Part shown: positions 1-7,187 of the stretch, in pieces
Numbering within the stretch: the first letter of the stretch is position 1
Layout: the number at the start of each line of letters is the position of its first letter
Origin: NVTR01 sp036479015
Lineage (GTDB): Bacteria > Pseudomonadota > Alphaproteobacteria > Rhodobacterales > Rhodobacteraceae
Direction of reading: 5' to 3'
Length of the DNA: 64,000 nucleotides
Assembly (NCBI GenBank): GCA_036479015.1
Contig: JAZGFB010000006.1
Span: forward strand, 1 to 64,000
Notes under the pieces: generated by a model
What the model was told of the DNA's origin: nothing
What the model saw: only the letters and a program-made list of their open reading frames with translations
The model's database searches: none
Program-made: the position numbers and the translations under genes

Positions 1-186
1 TAGCGCATTTTGGGCTATTCTTGAAGGAATGTGAGTGGAGATTTAACAACAGTGACCCATCATCTCAGTTATTAGAGCTAAGACAATGGGTTAGGAAGTA
101 TCTGAACTAGGTATCTAGGACAGCCCCAAATGGAATTGATGTGAATAAGCATAGTCCGATTATAGTTGGACACAATATCCCCCCCG

Positions 187-918
187 CTACACCATCCGAA
201 TGACGTCTTTATCGATCGCCAGCATATAGCCCTTACGGGCGATGTTTTTGATGAGCAGTTCCGACATCATCTGGTTGCCCAATGTGTCGCGCAGGCGTTT
301 GATGCGGGTGGCACCGGCGGCTTCGTCGCAATCGGCGCTGGGGCGTCCTGAAATGACGGCTTCTATTTCGGCGCCTGTCATCACGTCTTCGTCCATCCGG
401 GCCTCGGCCAGAACCGACAGGGTTTCAATGGCGGCTTGGGTCAGTTTGAATTCCATGTTGTTCAGATACACGACCCGCTCTTCGCGGCTGATCAGCAAGG
501 AAGACACCTGAATACCGGCGCGCTCAATTTCGCCCATGCGCCGGTTGAGCAGGATGATGGTCACCAAAAATACCAGCGCCGCCACCAGCAGCGCTGTGGC
601 AAAGACCAGCAGCACAAAGATCACTGTGCGGTAGCTTTCAAGCACCCCGGAAAACGCGGTGCCCGATTGGGCCAATATTTCCAGCAGCTTAATTTCTGCG
701 CCTGATGTCAGGTCATCATTGGCGATAAATATTGCCTCAACCCGCGCGTTGAAGGCATTGGCGTCGGGCAGGTTGGTGAACAGCAGTATTGCCGCCACCA
801 GCAGGATGACGACGATCACCGCAATTCCGATAACAACGGTCCGGGTGCCGGACCGGCGCGCATCAGAAGCGTAAGAAGAATTCCCCAGCACTGTCTTCCC
901 TTTTTTCCAGACCGTCAT
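187..918 (-). CDS. Membrane-anchored protein with C-terminal winged-helix domain
   Basis: The protein is about 243 residues from the ATG at 918. It has a basic N-terminus, a hydrophobic segment near residues 27-47, a loop of about 55 residues, and a second hydrophobic segment near 97-122. The C-terminal 105 residues read like an OmpR-type winged helix (the R-I-K-R-L-R-D-T-L-G recognition-helix pattern, then a final K-G-Y-M-L wing). The domain order suggests the DNA-binding domain sits in the cytoplasm behind two membrane spans, the reverse of ToxR/CadC. The open frame extends to 1017, but that part overlaps the next gene; a GTG at 891 behind AAGGGAAG is another possible start. The 3' part of the next gene overlaps this 5' end, so the two are probably co-transcribed. 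No phosphoacceptor domain is present. The target genes are unknown. Confidence 0.7.
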   Translation of the reverse strand: MTVWKKGKTVLGNSSYASDARRSGTRTVVIGIAVIVVILLVAAILLFTNLPDANAFNARVEAIFIANDDLTSGAEIKLLEILAQSGTAFSGVLESYRTVIFVLLVFATALLVAALVFLVTIILLNRRMGEIERAGIQVSSLLISREERVVYLNNMEFKLTQAAIETLSVLAEARMDEDVMTGAEIEAVISGRPSADCDEAAGATRIKRLRDTLGNQMMSELLIKNIARKGYMLAIDKDVIRMV

Positions 919-1156
919 CGGCAAATACTGACAGCACGTTGAGCAGCTGCCATTCATGCGCCAACAGGCGTGTCTTAATTTCAGCCTTTGCGCTGGCCGT
1001 GTCGTCACATACCGCATCGGGCAATTTTATGACACCGTAATGCAGGCGCAAAGGATCGTCGCGCTTGGCTTTGTAATCGGCAAAACAGGCGGCATCGGCC
1101 TGGCCTGCAATGGCAAGGGTCGTCAATGTTGCGACCATAAATATCATACGTTTCAT
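863..1156 (-). CDS. Small exported protein of unknown function
   Basis: This gene encodes about 97 residues with a clear Sec signal peptide (Met-Lys-Arg, hydrophobic core, cleavage after Ala-Asp-Ala near residue 22). The mature part of about 75 residues has two cysteines and no motif I recognise. The start at 1156 is chosen because GAGGG lies four bases upstream; the adjacent ATG at 1159 is equally in frame. It overlaps the 5' end of the winged-helix membrane gene by roughly 30-55 bases, suggesting translational coupling. A periplasmic partner or sensor accessory of that protein is an inference only. Confidence 0.65.
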   Translation of the reverse strand: MKRMIFMVATLTTLAIAGQADAACFADYKAKRDDPLRLHYGVIKLPDAVCDDTASAKAEIKTRLLAHEWQLLNVLSVFADDGLEKREDSAGEFFLRF

Positions 1157-1324
1157 CATGCCCTCGATCCTGGGCAACTGAACACTGCTATTCAATATCA
1201 GGCAAGCCCTGTGTGGGTGATATTAGATAACAATGCGGCGTTATTGTTTAGCGCGCCCGGATTTCCCAATGTTGTTCCATCGCGATCAGTTGACCTGGTT
1301 GCCCTGCCAAAAGGAACACAAGAT

Positions 1325-1768
1325 ATGACCCATAGATTAACAGCATCCGCCCTGGCCCTGAGCATCGCTTTTAGCGGGTTGTCCGTGACCCCAGTTCAGG
1401 CTGGCAACAACAATGATCTTGGCCGTCTGGTCGCCGGGGCGATCGTGCTTTTCGCCATTGGCAAGGCGATAGAAGACAACAACCGTGATCGCAACCGGGC
1501 TGGTATCAGCCCCGCGCCCCAGCCGGTGAAAAAACCCAAGCGGGTGAAGCGGCATGTGCCTGATGAATGTTATTTTCAGTTGCGCACTGATCGTGGATCG
1601 CGCGGGGTTTATGGCAAGACCTGCCTAAGCGAAATGATGCGCCACGCGGATCGATTGCCCCAGTCATGTGCTGACACGGTTCGGGTGCGCTATGGACGCA
1701 ACGCTGAGGTGTACAGCGCCCAGTGCCTAAAGGACCACGGCTATCAGGTGGCATCCAACCGCTATTAA
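1325..1768 (+). CDS. Exported hypothetical protein
   Basis: A 147-residue protein begins with a signal peptide of about 26 residues ending in Val-Gln-Ala. A glycine/alanine-rich hydrophobic stretch (about 32-45) and a basic proline/lysine region (about 60-78) follow. The C-terminal 65 residues contain four cysteines, in patterns such as DECYFQ, GKTCLSE and SAQCLKD, which may form two disulfides in the periplasm. The ATG at 1325 follows an AAGGAA about ten bases upstream. The open frame extends further 5', but that part looks non-coding. A strong intrinsic terminator follows 53 bases after the stop, so this is probably a single-gene unit. Function unknown. Confidence 0.7.
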   Translation: MTHRLTASALALSIAFSGLSVTPVQAGNNNDLGRLVAGAIVLFAIGKAIEDNNRDRNRAGISPAPQPVKKPKRVKRHVPDECYFQLRTDRGSRGVYGKTCLSEMMRHADRLPQSCADTVRVRYGRNAEVYSAQCLKDHGYQVASNRY

Positions 1769-1821
1769 TTTCCAACAGAATTCCGGCGCGGTACTATCCC
1801 CAGCTTTCCGCGCTGGTTCCT

Positions 1822-1856
1822 GGGCGGGTGATCGAAAGGTCATCCGCCCCTTTTTT
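1822..1856 (+). terminator. Intrinsic terminator
   Basis: A 12-bp stem (arms 1822-1833 and 1838-1849, two G-T pairs) closes a GAAA tetraloop. It is followed by C and six T residues. It ends the exported-protein gene that stops at 1768. Confidence 0.85.
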
Positions 1857-2089
1857 GTGGGGTGCTGATTTGTTTGCGAGGGATGGGGTGATGGGTAGGA
1901 GAGCTGAATGGCTGCTTTGAGTCGAACCTGCCAAGTCTGCGGCCGCAGCATTTCGCGGGTGCAGAAAAAAACGCGCAGGCATTCGGCCCATACCGGACCT
2001 TGACCTGATTTCTGTACGCTTCTGTGACGTTTTCGCATTGCAGACATTGCAACCACCTGCCTAAGAATGCTCGGATTAGCGTAACAAGC
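1857..2089. other. Intergenic stretch between convergent genes
   Basis: No supported gene is seen here. Short open frames on the minus strand lack ribosome sites and recognisable content. The text around 1905-1990 resembles degenerate repetitive filler, which I cannot assign. Confidence 0.4.
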
Positions 2090-2674
2090 CTAATGGGGGC
2101 GATGAATCTTGTCGCTTAGGTAGTAGATGCCCAGCAACGTCAAAAGGATTATTTGGAAGAACAGAAAGAGGAACAGAAAGAGGAACAGCCAGCCCAGAAT
2201 AGTAGCCCAAGTGCCGAAAAGGTCTGAGACGCCTGGCGCGATTGCTGGGACCAATATAGTGAGCAAAAACAGTCCAAGTGCGATGACGCAACAGTAGCCA
2301 AAAAGTAGGCTCAGAAAATGTCGCGGTGTGACATCCATTGGCTGTAAGGCCCCAAGTTCACCAACAATATCAAGTTCAACGTCTGAAGACATCTGAAAAC
2401 TTTCGTCCAGAAAGTCCGGTCCAGCGAAAGTAGCTACAGCTGCCAATGAAGCCAAAAAGAATGGAGCAAAAACAGCCAAGAAAGCCGAAAGTTGGTTAAG
2501 CAAACCGAATGAGCCGTAGACATTAGTTTTTGGGGCCATAAAATACAGCAAACCTACTGTGCAAAGGGCCACGATCGCCGGATACCAATAAGTATATCGG
2601 CTTGCAAAATCATGCTTCACCCTTAAGAAATTGAGGGTTCTGAGAAAGACTGATCTTTCAAGGAAGGGGTTCAA
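2090..2674 (-). CDS. Multi-pass membrane protein of two-gene cassette
   Basis: About 194 residues, predicted to be an integral inner-membrane protein. Hydrophobic segments lie near residues 30-46, 55-80, 120-145 and 153-182; the last is extremely rich in Leu and Phe. I choose the TTG at 2674 because it overlaps the upstream stop as TTGA, with AAGAAGG about eleven bases earlier. The alternative ATG at 2731 would add a hydrophilic out-of-frame copy of the neighbour's 3' end. G+C is clearly lower than in flanking genes. No family recognised. The pairing with a soluble upstream gene resembles sensor/membrane-effector modules, but that is inference. Confidence 0.6.
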   Translation of the reverse strand: MNPFLERSVFLRTLNFLRVKHDFASRYTYWYPAIVALCTVGLLYFMAPKTNVYGSFGLLNQLSAFLAVFAPFFLASLAAVATFAGPDFLDESFQMSSDVELDIVGELGALQPMDVTPRHFLSLLFGYCCVIALGLFLLTILVPAIAPGVSDLFGTWATILGWLFLFLFLFLFFQIILLTLLGIYYLSDKIHRPH

Positions 2675-3609
2675 GGTTTTAGCGCCTTCTTCATCTTTTC
2701 TATGATGTCCTGTCTTAGCTGATCTTCGCAAAGACCAATTGGCGTTGCAAAGCCTGAGAGTGTCTCCTTTTTCAAGAAGAAATTCGACAATATATCATTG
2801 CGGCGAAGATCAACGGTCAACGTCTTTGGGTTTTGAAACTCATCATCAATAGTGACCTTAAGCTTCTTAAGCTTCGTTGTCTTCTGACCATTCCAAATAT
2901 CGCGCAATAGGCCTTTTGCTGTGTCGCCCGTTGGCTTGTTTTGTACAGACATAACGACATCTCTGTTCTCAAGGACTGGAAAGTTTTGGTCTCCAAACGT
3001 TTGACTAACGATGCCCTCTTGCACCCACTTCACGCTTTTCAGCACACCCCCCTTATCAAGTACACCATCAAGTGTGTGGGAGTGCGGCGCGTTAAATACG
3101 GTGCGGGGCCTAAATGTCTTCTTGTCATTATTGGCTTTTCGTACACGTTCTTCCGACAGGTGATCTGCACACGAGCGATTTAGAAAATCGACAATCAAAG
3201 ACCGAGGGAAATTGTCGACAGACTCTATGGACATTGGGTAACAGCGGAGTTCGTCGTAGGTGTCTCGAATATCAATAAGAACGTGAACAGACAGGACTGG
3301 TTCTTCATCTGGACGTCTAACAAGAGTTCGCTTTGTACCGTTATTCATATTGGCGTAGTCTTGGTCCGGTATTAGGGGATCGACCAGCCAGAATAAAAGC
3401 TTTACAAAACCTTTGTCCGTCGCATCGAATTTCCGGAGTGAAACCGTCTTCGAATTGTATGGGATCGAAGCCATTTTTTTGCCGTCGAAGAGCTTCTTAA
3501 GATCGTTGAAAAGATCTTTGGCTTTTGGGGCATCGTTAGGGAACAAGTTCCTGAAAGTGTATAGCAGCAACTCCCCCACATACACATCGCGTTCTAAACT
3601 ACTCATCAT
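2671..3609 (-). CDS. Soluble protein of unknown function, first gene of two-gene cassette
   Basis: A 312-residue, charged protein with no signal peptide or membrane segment. The middle (about 100-150) has a mixed alpha/beta pattern, beginning SVHVLIDIRD; the C-terminal third is Lys-rich. I recognise no catalytic motif. Codon use and G+C (low forties by eye) differ from the housekeeping genes on both sides, suggesting acquisition. It is the promoter-proximal gene of a pair, its stop overlapping the start of the membrane-protein gene. A perfect 7-bp hairpin (3637-3643 with 3652-3658) lies in its leader. It could be part of an anti-phage or stress module; nothing in the sequence proves that. Confidence 0.65.
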   Translation of the reverse strand: MMSSLERDVYVGELLLYTFRNLFPNDAPKAKDLFNDLKKLFDGKKMASIPYNSKTVSLRKFDATDKGFVKLLFWLVDPLIPDQDYANMNNGTKRTLVRRPDEEPVLSVHVLIDIRDTYDELRCYPMSIESVDNFPRSLIVDFLNRSCADHLSEERVRKANNDKKTFRPRTVFNAPHSHTLDGVLDKGGVLKSVKWVQEGIVSQTFGDQNFPVLENRDVVMSVQNKPTGDTAKGLLRDIWNGQKTTKLKKLKVTIDDEFQNPKTLTVDLRRNDILSNFFLKKETLSGFATPIGLCEDQLRQDIIEKMKKALKP

Positions 3610-3988
3610 TTTCGGTACATGCCCCTTAAGGAGTGCCTAGCGGAAAAATACCCGCTAGAGCTTTAATCTTGACAGGCGGCTTTCAAAGAGTCCAATTCCT
3701 AAATGGAACTGACATCGCATTCAACGTATTCCTCTTTCCATATTTAAATGACATACGCGGAATCCACCCTGCGATGCGCACCTTGATTAGCCAATGTCCG
3801 CTTTCCTAGAAGTTTCGCTGATCACGGGTTCGCCCAGTATGTCAGCTTCCCGCCCTTGGTGTCGAGCTGTCTTTGACTTTTGCGGAAATTCCGCGCTGCG
3901 GTGAATTTACCCTTTGTCCACATCGCAGCCACCAGCGCCACACTCTTTTCTGCTTGCGCCCATCCCCCCAACAGGGTTGTTTCCCCCC
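3610..3988. other. Long intergenic region between cassette and rnhB
   Basis: These 379 bases divide two divergent units. They contain the cassette leader with the CTAGCGG/CCGCTAG hairpin at 3637-3658 and otherwise AT-rich sequence. No convincing open frame is seen. The upstream extension of the rnhB frame (from 3914) has no ribosome site and no homologous residues. Confidence 0.5.
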
Positions 3989-4612
3989 ATGGCCAACACA
4001 CCTGATTTCACATTCGAACAAACCGCATTTGCGCGCGGTGCAACCCGTGTTGCGGGTGTGGATGAGGTTGGGCGCGGCCCGCTGTGTGGCCCGGTTGTGG
4101 CGGCGGCGGTGCGGTTGGATCCGGGTAATATTCCCGATGGCTTGAACGATTCAAAAAAGCTGAGCCATGCCAAGCGGGTGCTGATTGCGGCGCAGCTGTA
4201 TAAGGTGGCCGATGTGTGCGTTGCCCAGGCGACTGTCGCCGAGATTGATGACATCAACATCCTGCACGCGTCGATGTTGGCGATGCAGCGGGCGGTGGCC
4301 GGGTTGCGCGTGCCTGCGGATCATGTGTTGGTGGATGGTAATCGGGTGCCGCCGGGGTTGAAATGTGCGGCGACGGCGCTTGTCAAAGGTGATGCCCGCT
4401 GCCTGTCGATTGCGGCGGCATCTGTGGTGGCCAAAGTGTGGCGCGACGCCCACATGGTGGATTTGGCGCAACAGCATCCGGGGTATGGGTGGGAAAAGAA
4501 CATGGGGTATCCGACAAAAATGCATCTGCAGGCTTTGCGCGACCTTGGTGTGACCCCACACCATAGACGTTCGTTCAAACCGGTACACAACATGTTGTAT
4601 CAAGAAAATTAG
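3989..4612 (+). CDS. rnhB: Ribonuclease HII
   Basis: RNase HII cuts the RNA strand of RNA-DNA hybrids and starts removal of single ribonucleotides from DNA. The 207-residue protein has the family signature GVDEVGRG (catalytic Asp25 and Glu26), an Asp in VDGN near 116 and the final acidic residue in AKVWRD near 153, with the C-terminal YGWEKNMGYPT element that contacts substrate. The ATG at 3989 is chosen because homology starts there; the frame opens 25 codons earlier without a ribosome site. It lies just upstream of ccrM, a neighbourhood usual in Rhodobacterales. The 102 bases to ccrM carry regulatory sites. Confidence 0.93.
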   Translation: MANTPDFTFEQTAFARGATRVAGVDEVGRGPLCGPVVAAAVRLDPGNIPDGLNDSKKLSHAKRVLIAAQLYKVADVCVAQATVAEIDDINILHASMLAMQRAVAGLRVPADHVLVDGNRVPPGLKCAATALVKGDARCLSIAAASVVAKVWRDAHMVDLAQQHPGYGWEKNMGYPTKMHLQALRDLGVTPHHRRSFKPVHNMLYQEN

Positions 4613-4621
4613 TAAGTGATT

Positions 4622-4660
4622 GATTCAAAAAAGAATTTGACGGCGAATCGTCAATGATTC
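4622..4660 (+). promoter_or_regulatory. Cluster of three GANTC sites with inverted repeat upstream of ccrM
   Basis: GANTC, the CcrM target, occurs at 4622-4626, 4645-4649 and 4656-4660. A perfect inverted repeat TTGACG-N6-CGTCAA spans 4637-4654 and embeds part of the middle site; TTGACG also resembles a -35 element. Methylation-dependent control of ccrM is known in Caulobacter, whose ccrM promoter region also carries GANTC sites. Feedback here is inferred. Confidence 0.55.
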
Positions 4661-4714
4661 ATCCTAGGCCCTAACAACAAGGCACCAAAAAATGGTGTGG
4701 GGATAGAGGCAGTG

Positions 4715-5815
4715 ATGAAGACGAAAACCAAACAGGAAGCCAAAAAGCTTCCGCTTAATCAGATATTGTCGGGCGATTGCATCGACGTAATGAACAGCCT
4801 TCCTGAAGGCTCAGTTGATCTGATATTCGCGGATCCACCGTATAATTTGCAGCTAAAAGGTGATCTGCATCGCCCGGATAATTCCCGCGTCGATGCGGTG
4901 GATGACGCCTGGGATCAGTTCGCGTCGTTTGGCGCCTATGACCGGTTCACCAAAAGTTGGCTAAAGGCTGCGCGCCGGTTGCTGAAACCCAATGGCTCGA
5001 TTTGGGTGATCGGGTCTTACCATAATATTTTCCGGGTCGGCGCTGCGATGCAAAATGAGGGCTACTGGATATTGAATGATGTGGTTTGGCGCAAAACCAA
5101 CCCAATGCCCAATTTTCGCGGCATGCGCCTGACCAACGCCCATGAAACACTGATCTGGGCATCCAAGGCTGAGGCCAGCAAATATACCTTTAACTATGAC
5201 GCGCTAAAGGCGCTGAATGACGGGATACAAATGCGCAGTGACTGGGTGCTGCCGATCTGTACCGGCCATGAGCGTTTGAAAAACGACGCCGGTGAAAAGG
5301 CGCATCCGACGCAAAAACCCGAAAGCCTGCTGCACCGGGCGCTGGTTGGTACGACCAATCCGGGTGATGTGGTGCTTGATCCGTTCTTTGGCACCGGAAC
5401 CACCGGGGCCGTGGCCAAGATGCTGGGGCGCGAATTTATCGGAATTGAACGCGAAGCTGCGTATCGCGCTGTGGCCAAGAAACGTATCGACAAGGTGCGC
5501 AAATTTGACCGCGAAGCGTTGCAGGTTTCCACCAGCAAACGCGCAGAGCCACGGGTGCCGTTTGGCCAGCTGGTTGAGCGGGGCATGTTGCGTCCGGGCG
5601 AAGAGCTGGTGTCACTGAACGGCCGTTACCGCGCGAAAATTCGCGCTGATGGCACCTTGATCGCCCATGACCAGCGCGGTTCAATCCACCAAGTCGGGGC
5701 GGCGCTGGAAGGCGCGCCAAGCTGTAATGGTTGGACCTATTGGAGCTTTAAACAAGACGGCAAGCAGGTGCCAATTGATCTGCTGCGCCAGCAAATAAGG
5801 GCTGAAATGAACTAA
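4715..5815 (+). CDS. ccrM: CcrM-type adenine DNA methyltransferase (GANTC)
   Basis: Makes N6-methyladenine at GANTC and in alphaproteobacteria marks replication status of promoters. The 366-residue protein has the beta-class order of motifs: DPPY (residues 40-43) first, then the AdoMet loop DPFFGTG (from 222), with the intervening target-recognition region. The C-terminal 85 residues, containing SIHQVGAALEG and CNGWTYW, are the extra CcrM domain needed for DNA recognition. The ATG at 4715 has GAGG six bases upstream; the frame also opens at a GTG at 4697. No restriction partner is nearby, as expected for an orphan cell-cycle enzyme. Confidence 0.95.
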   Translation: MKTKTKQEAKKLPLNQILSGDCIDVMNSLPEGSVDLIFADPPYNLQLKGDLHRPDNSRVDAVDDAWDQFASFGAYDRFTKSWLKAARRLLKPNGSIWVIGSYHNIFRVGAAMQNEGYWILNDVVWRKTNPMPNFRGMRLTNAHETLIWASKAEASKYTFNYDALKALNDGIQMRSDWVLPICTGHERLKNDAGEKAHPTQKPESLLHRALVGTTNPGDVVLDPFFGTGTTGAVAKMLGREFIGIEREAAYRAVAKKRIDKVRKFDREALQVSTSKRAEPRVPFGQLVERGMLRPGEELVSLNGRYRAKIRADGTLIAHDQRGSIHQVGAALEGAPSCNGWTYWSFKQDGKQVPIDLLRQQIRAEMN

Positions 5816-5827
5816 ACGCGCGACTGT

Positions 5828-5846
5828 GATTTTTCGCAGAAAAATC
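5828..5846 (+). repeat. Short AT-rich hairpin, also found at 52742
   Basis: GATTTTTC and GAAAAATC form a perfect 8-bp stem around a three-base loop, twelve bases after the ccrM stop. The same arms occur at 52742-52760. No T-run follows, so it is not a standard terminator; it may be a small dispersed element or an RNA-stabilising hairpin. Confidence 0.45.
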
Positions 5847-5916
5847 GTGCGACATTCGACGGGAATAATATGCAGTTACCGCCGGTGCCTGTGGCCATGC
5901 CACCTGCACAAACTAT

Positions 5917-5951
5917 GCCCCGCCTTTTCTTTGAAAGGGTGGGGCTTTTTT
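5917..5951 (+). terminator. Intrinsic terminator after ccrM
   Basis: A 12-bp stem (5917-5928 with 5934-5945, two G-T pairs) and a five-base loop are followed by six T residues. It lies about 100 bases downstream of the ccrM stop. Confidence 0.85.
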
Positions 5952-6068
5952 CATCGGCAAAGCTTTGCCTATAGGTGCCTAGGCCGCCACATTCCTGCTG
6001 CATTCTCGAAATATTAACCTGAATAGGGAAACAATACGTCTGCATACGGAAACAATAGGCAAGTCATA

Positions 6069-6599
6069 ATGAACCGCTTTGACGTCACTAAGTCCATTCT
6101 GCAAACCGCATCTGAGCACCCCGGTTTCGAACATTCTGCAGCCCCTGAGGTGATTGGTGATATTTTCGACCTGGCCCCACCCGAACAGTGCGAAACCGAA
6201 CCTGAAACTGCAGGTGCGCCCCCTGCAGAGCTCCAGGTCGAAATGGGTTTTCTGGAAAAATTTTTCATGAATTTGAAATTGTTCTTTAGCAATTTGTTTG
6301 GCGGCATTGGTGGCAGCAGATCTGAGGAGGATGAGACACCACAGGCATCCGACAGTGAAATCGACAGCACCCCCCAGATTGCCATGTCCGCCCCACTTGG
6401 TGGCAAAGATCATGAAGATGAAGATGAAGATGAAGATGCGCCGGATGACGCCGGTGAAGATGCCCCCTTCGAAGGCGGGGTTACCCCAACAACGGGCGAA
6501 GAGTTTTTGCCATTACCGTATATTATCGTAGAAGATTTCCCCTCTGATTATGGCGACCCTGAGGAAGAAGAAGATGATTTAGCAAACTGCTTTATGTAG
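6069..6599 (+). CDS. Acidic low-complexity protein of unknown function
   Basis: A 176-residue, very acidic protein without a signal peptide. A central amphipathic/hydrophobic stretch near 60-80, rich in Phe and Leu, may associate with membrane or another protein. It is followed by an Asp/Glu run encoded by four tandem GAAGAT hexamers (6414-6437) and a second Glu-rich segment near the C-terminus. The terminal residues are NCFM. The ATG at 6069 is preceded by an AAGTCATA region and only a weak ribosome site. Flanked by the ccrM terminator and by convergent rluE, so it has its own promoter. I do not recognise the family. Confidence 0.6.
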   Translation: MNRFDVTKSILQTASEHPGFEHSAAPEVIGDIFDLAPPEQCETEPETAGAPPAELQVEMGFLEKFFMNLKLFFSNLFGGIGGSRSEEDETPQASDSEIDSTPQIAMSAPLGGKDHEDEDEDEDAPDDAGEDAPFEGGVTPTTGEEFLPLPYIIVEDFPSDYGDPEEEEDDLANCFM

Positions 6600-6616
6600 T
6601 CAGCATTTCGGCAGTA

Positions 6617-7165
6617 TCAGATATATCGCCAACTGCCATTTTCCAGCCCATCAATCGCCCAGCCCCCAACACGGTAACGGATCAGCCGCAATGTCGGGTG
6701 GCCCACCGCCGCCGTCATGCGCCGCACTTGCCGGTTGCGGCCTTCGGTTATGGTCAGTTCCAGCCAGCAATCGGGCACTGATTTGCGCACCCTGATGGGC
6801 GGGTTTCTGGGCCACAGCATCGCCGGTTCTGCGATCAGGCGGGCCTTGGCGGGGGCGGTCATGCCGTCCTTTAGCGTGACCCCGGCCTGCAGCGCCGCAA
6901 TGCTTGCGGGCGTTGGCGTGCCCTCCACCTGAACCCAATAGGTTTTTGACATCTTGAATTTTGGGTCACTGATCTTGCTTTGAAGCTTGCCATCATCTGT
7001 CAGCACCAGCAGGCCTTCGCTGTCGCGATCCAGCCGGCCTGCGGCGTAAACCCCGGCAAGGTCAATGAATTGCGACAGGTTTTTATGGCTGGATTTTGCC
7101 GTGCTGGCATCGGTGAACTGGGACAGAACGCCAAAGGGTTTGTTGAATAATATGGTTTTTGACAT
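6617..7165 (-). CDS. rluE: RsuA/RluE-type pseudouridine synthase
   Basis: Isomerises a uridine to pseudouridine in rRNA; the short form without an S4 domain matches RluE (23S rRNA U2457 in E. coli). The 182-residue protein opens with the typical LFNKPFGVLSQF strand, has the catalytic motif GRLDRDSEGLLVLT with Asp near residue 46, and later EGRNRQVRRM, the RNA-contacting signature. The start at the first Met is supported by homology. It converges on the acidic gene and lies 22 bases downstream of alkB on the same strand, so it may be read through from there. Confidence 0.88.
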   Translation of the reverse strand: MSKTILFNKPFGVLSQFTDASTAKSSHKNLSQFIDLAGVYAAGRLDRDSEGLLVLTDDGKLQSKISDPKFKMSKTYWVQVEGTPTPASIAALQAGVTLKDGMTAPAKARLIAEPAMLWPRNPPIRVRKSVPDCWLELTITEGRNRQVRRMTAAVGHPTLRLIRYRVGGWAIDGLENGSWRYI

Positions 7166-7187
7166 GCTGGGTGACCGGTGGTTCTGT

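Noticed and set aside
956..1324. N-terminal extension of the exported protein frame
   Set aside because: It is antisense to two supported genes, and a signal peptide with a ribosome site starts at 1325.
1905..1990. Suspected dispersed repeat after the exported-protein terminator
   Set aside because: It looks like repetitive filler known from Rhodobacterales, but no second copy is visible in this window.
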